Part shown: positions 5,623 through 6,814 of the stretch, one piece after another
Layout: each line of letters starts with the position of its first letter
Position numbering within the stretch: the first letter of the stretch is position 1
NCBI GenBank assembly: GCA_900769375.1
Contig: CAAGGN010000130.1
Location: 1 to 6,814 of the forward strand
Origin: Clostridia bacterium
GTDB taxonomy: Bacteria; Bacillota; Clostridia; Oscillospirales; Acutalibacteraceae
Direction: 5' to 3'
DNA length: 6,814 nucleotides
The notes under the pieces: model-generated
What the model was told of the DNA's origin: nothing
Seen by the model: only the letters and a program-made list of their open reading frames with translations
The model's database searches: none
Translations under genes and position numbers: made by a program

Positions 5623-6567
5623 ATGAAACCTACATTATATATAGTGATTCCTTGCTACAATGAGGAAGAGGTCCTTCCCATAACCGCGCCTATGTTTCTC
5701 AGTAAGCTTAAAGAACTTGCAAAAGGCGGTAAAATAAGCGATGAAAGCCGCGTGGTCTTTGTGGATGACGGCAGTAAGGATAGAACTTGGGAAATTATAA
5801 ATTCCTTTGCTGAAAGCGATGCTCACTTTAAGGGCATTTCCTTAAGCCGTAACCGCGGTCATCAAAACGCCCTTTTGGCAGGGCTTATGGAAGCCAAGGA
5901 TAACTGCGATATAACCATTAGTATTGACTGTGACGGTCAGGACGATATAAACGCTATGGATAAAATGGTAGATGAGTATCTCAAGGGTTGCGAGATAGTT
6001 TACGGTGTAAGGTCACAGCGTAAAAGCGATACGGCGTTCAAAAGAGGCACCGCCCAACTTTATTATAAATTGCTCAACCTTTTAGGCGTTGAGGTGGTTT
6101 ATAACCACGCCGATTACCGTTTGCTTTCATCAAAGGTCTTGAATGAATTTGAAAACTTTAAAGAGGTTAATCTCTTTTTAAGGGGCATGATTCCACTTGT
6201 AGGTTTTAAAAGCACCAGCGTTTCCTATGAAAGAACTCCCCGTATGGCAGGGAAGAGTAAATACCCCTTAAGAAAGATGTTGTCCCTCGCTTTCGACGGT
6301 ATAACATCCCTTTCAATTAAACCTATCAGAATAATTACAACTTTCGGATTTTTAGTTGCAGTAATCAGTTTGGTGGGAATTATCTGGTCTGTTGTTGTAG
6401 CGCTAATCGGCAAAGCCGTTGCGGGTTGGGCATCCATGGTAAGTATTATGTGCTTTTTAGGCGGAGTCCAACTTTTAAGCTTAGGTATAATAGGTGAGTA
6501 TATCGGCAAGATTTATCTTGAAACTAAACAAAGACCAAGATATATAATTGAAAAGAAAACTAAATAA
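5623..6567 (+). CDS. Family 2 glycosyltransferase, GtrB/CsbB/DPM1-like polyprenyl-phosphate glycosyltransferase
   Basis: 314 residues. The N-terminal GT-A domain has YIVIPCYNEEEVLP (6-19), VFVDDGSKDRTWEII (46-59), SRNRGHQNALLAGL (75-88) and the metal/nucleotide site ISIDCDGQDD (D102, D104). The acceptor-side segment RTPRMAGKSKYPLRKM is typical of enzymes acting on dolichyl or undecaprenyl phosphate. Two hydrophobic segments, about 235-262 and 268-295, form the C-terminal membrane anchor. Such enzymes transfer a sugar from a nucleotide donor to polyprenyl phosphate on the cytoplasmic face, feeding wall polymer, lipid or protein glycosylation. The sugar cannot be deduced. The common family motif is DADLQD; here C103 and G105 replace A and L. 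The gene has its own promoter and terminator, so it is probably transcribed apart from the spoIIA operon, though read-through from sigF is possible. Confidence 0.93.
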   Translation: MKPTLYIVIPCYNEEEVLPITAPMFLSKLKELAKGGKISDESRVVFVDDGSKDRTWEIINSFAESDAHFKGISLSRNRGHQNALLAGLMEAKDNCDITISIDCDGQDDINAMDKMVDEYLKGCEIVYGVRSQRKSDTAFKRGTAQLYYKLLNLLGVEVVYNHADYRLLSSKVLNEFENFKEVNLFLRGMIPLVGFKSTSVSYERTPRMAGKSKYPLRKMLSLAFDGITSLSIKPIRIITTFGFLVAVISLVGIIWSVVVALIGKAVAGWASMVSIMCFLGGVQLLSLGIIGEYIGKIYLETKQRPRYIIEKKTK

Positions 6568-6571
6568 ACAT

Positions 6572-6602
6572 AAAAGGGAAGGCGAATAACGCCTTCCTTT
6601 TT
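6572..6602 (+). terminator. Intrinsic terminator after the glycosyltransferase gene
   Basis: GGAAGGCG at 6577-6584 pairs perfectly with CGCCTTCC at 6590-6597 around the loop AATAA. A G-U pair and four A-T pairs extend the stem. TTTTT follows at 6598-6602. It sits four bases after the stop codon and is a textbook rho-independent terminator. Confidence 0.93.
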
Positions 6603-6624
6603 GTTGTTATTGGTAATATTGAAC

Positions 6625-6642
6625 ATATATTATACAATATAT
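6625..6642. repeat. Short AT-only inverted repeat
   Basis: ATATATT at 6625-6631 and AATATAT at 6636-6642 are exact reverse complements around ATAC. It could be an operator or a DNA-unwinding patch, but such a repeat arises easily by chance in this very AT-rich stretch. Confidence 0.3.
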
Positions 6643-6669
6643 AGAAGCACGAAATATCAAAAAACACAA

Positions 6670-6703
6670 GTTTAAAAAAGTTTGAAAAAAAGTTTAAAAA
6701 AAG
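6670..6703 (+). promoter_or_regulatory. UP-element-like phased A-tracts
   Basis: Three A-runs (6674-6679, 6685-6691, 6696-6702), each preceded by GTTT or GTTTG, repeat about every 11 bases and end three bases before the -35. A-tracts in helical phase directly upstream of -35 are typical of strong promoters, especially rRNA promoters, where they bend DNA and contact the alpha subunits of RNA polymerase. Confidence 0.75.
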
Positions 6704-6705
6704 TG

Positions 6706-6737
6706 TTGACAAACGACCTTTGTTATGGTAATATAAT
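6706..6737 (+). promoter_or_regulatory. Strong sigma-A promoter, probably of an rRNA operon
   Basis: Perfect -35 TTGACA at 6706-6711. Two -10 readings overlap: TAATAT at 6729-6734 with an ideal 17-base spacer and an upstream TG (6726-6727), or perfect TATAAT at 6732-6737 with a 20-base spacer. The following CGGG (6738-6741) suggests initiation on G, as at Bacillus rRNA promoters. With the A-tracts upstream and the boxA-like leader downstream, I infer a stable-RNA promoter. Confidence 0.8.
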
Positions 6738-6741
6738 CGGG

Positions 6742-6759
6742 CACCTTCGCGAGAGGGTG
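6742..6759 (+). other. GNRA-capped hairpin at the start of the leader transcript
   Basis: CACCTTC (6742-6748) pairs with GAGGGTG (6753-6759), with one G-U pair, around the tetraloop GCGA. It would form at or within a few bases of the RNA 5' end. No T-run follows, so it is not a terminator; it may stabilise the 5' end. Role inferred. Confidence 0.6.
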
Positions 6760-6770
6760 GGTAAAACCGA

Positions 6771-6790
6771 ACCTTGAAAATTAAACAACG
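6771..6790 (+). promoter_or_regulatory. boxA-like antitermination motif in a putative pre-rRNA leader
   Basis: ACCTTGAAAATTAAACAACG resembles the CTTTGAAAACTAAACA-type leader found upstream of 16S rRNA genes in Firmicutes, which contains the Nus-factor boxA. No 16S sequence is present before the window ends, and no protein start is evident in 6741-6814. The assignment rests on recalled similarity plus promoter context. Confidence 0.55.
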
Positions 6791-6814
6791 ACAATAATAA
6801 GGACCCGACGATTC

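Noticed and set aside
6619..6646. Second promoter starting with TTGAAC at 6619-6624
   Set aside because: No acceptable -10 at a 16-18 base spacing; the nearest TACAAT is only eight bases away.
6741..6814. Short protein gene or 16S rRNA start at the right edge
   Set aside because: No start codon with coding continuation is present, and the conserved 16S 5' sequence is not reached before the window ends.
1..6814. CRISPR array, insertion sequence, phage or defence system
   Set aside because: No spaced direct repeats, transposase, integrase or nuclease-type genes are visible; every long + strand frame is a recognised housekeeping or sporulation gene.

Overview
The window looks like chromosomal DNA from a low-to-moderate GC, endospore-forming Firmicute of the class Clostridia, probably an anaerobic gut-type lineage. 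The main evidence is a complete spoIIAA-spoIIAB-sigF set, the forespore sigma-factor switch, together with consensus sigma-A promoters and purine-rich ribosome binding sites. A PduL-type phosphotransacylase points to fermentative acetate or propionate metabolism. All convincing genes are on the + strand.

Layout. (1) Positions 1-4053 hold a tightly packed run: the 3' end of pduL, hemW, a histidine phosphatase, ung (family 1 uracil-DNA glycosylase) and folC. Junctions overlap or are separated by only a few bases, so this reads as one operon of unrelated housekeeping functions. It ends at a stem-loop with a T-rich tail at 4069-4119. (2) Positions 4131-5568 hold the spoIIA operon. SpoIIAB and sigma-F are in the same reading frame, separated only by a TAA stop. 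A Spo0A-box-like sequence and a perfect TATAAT sit just upstream, and the TATAAT lies inside the loop of the folC terminator. (3) Positions 5565-6602 hold a separate transcription unit: a near-consensus extended -10 promoter whose -35 overlaps the sigF stop codon, a GtrB/CsbB-like membrane-anchored family 2 glycosyltransferase, and a strong intrinsic terminator. (4) Positions 6603-6814 contain no gene. They carry three helically phased A-tracts, a strong promoter, a short GNRA-capped hairpin and a boxA-like leader motif. I read this as the promoter and leader of a stable-RNA operon, most likely rrn, whose 16S gene would start beyond the window.

How the genes work together. SpoIIAA, SpoIIAB and sigma-F form the partner-switching module that activates forespore transcription after asymmetric division. 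The upstream genes serve acyl-CoA/acyl-phosphate exchange, heme handling, DNA repair and folate polyglutamylation, with no evident common pathway. The glycosyltransferase probably charges a polyprenyl-phosphate carrier for envelope decoration.

I see no new multi-gene system here. The interesting material is in the junctions: the spoIIA promoter/terminator overlap, the SpoIIAB/sigma-F stop-start fusion point, a 12-bp perfect hairpin inside hemW, and the rRNA-type promoter at the right edge.
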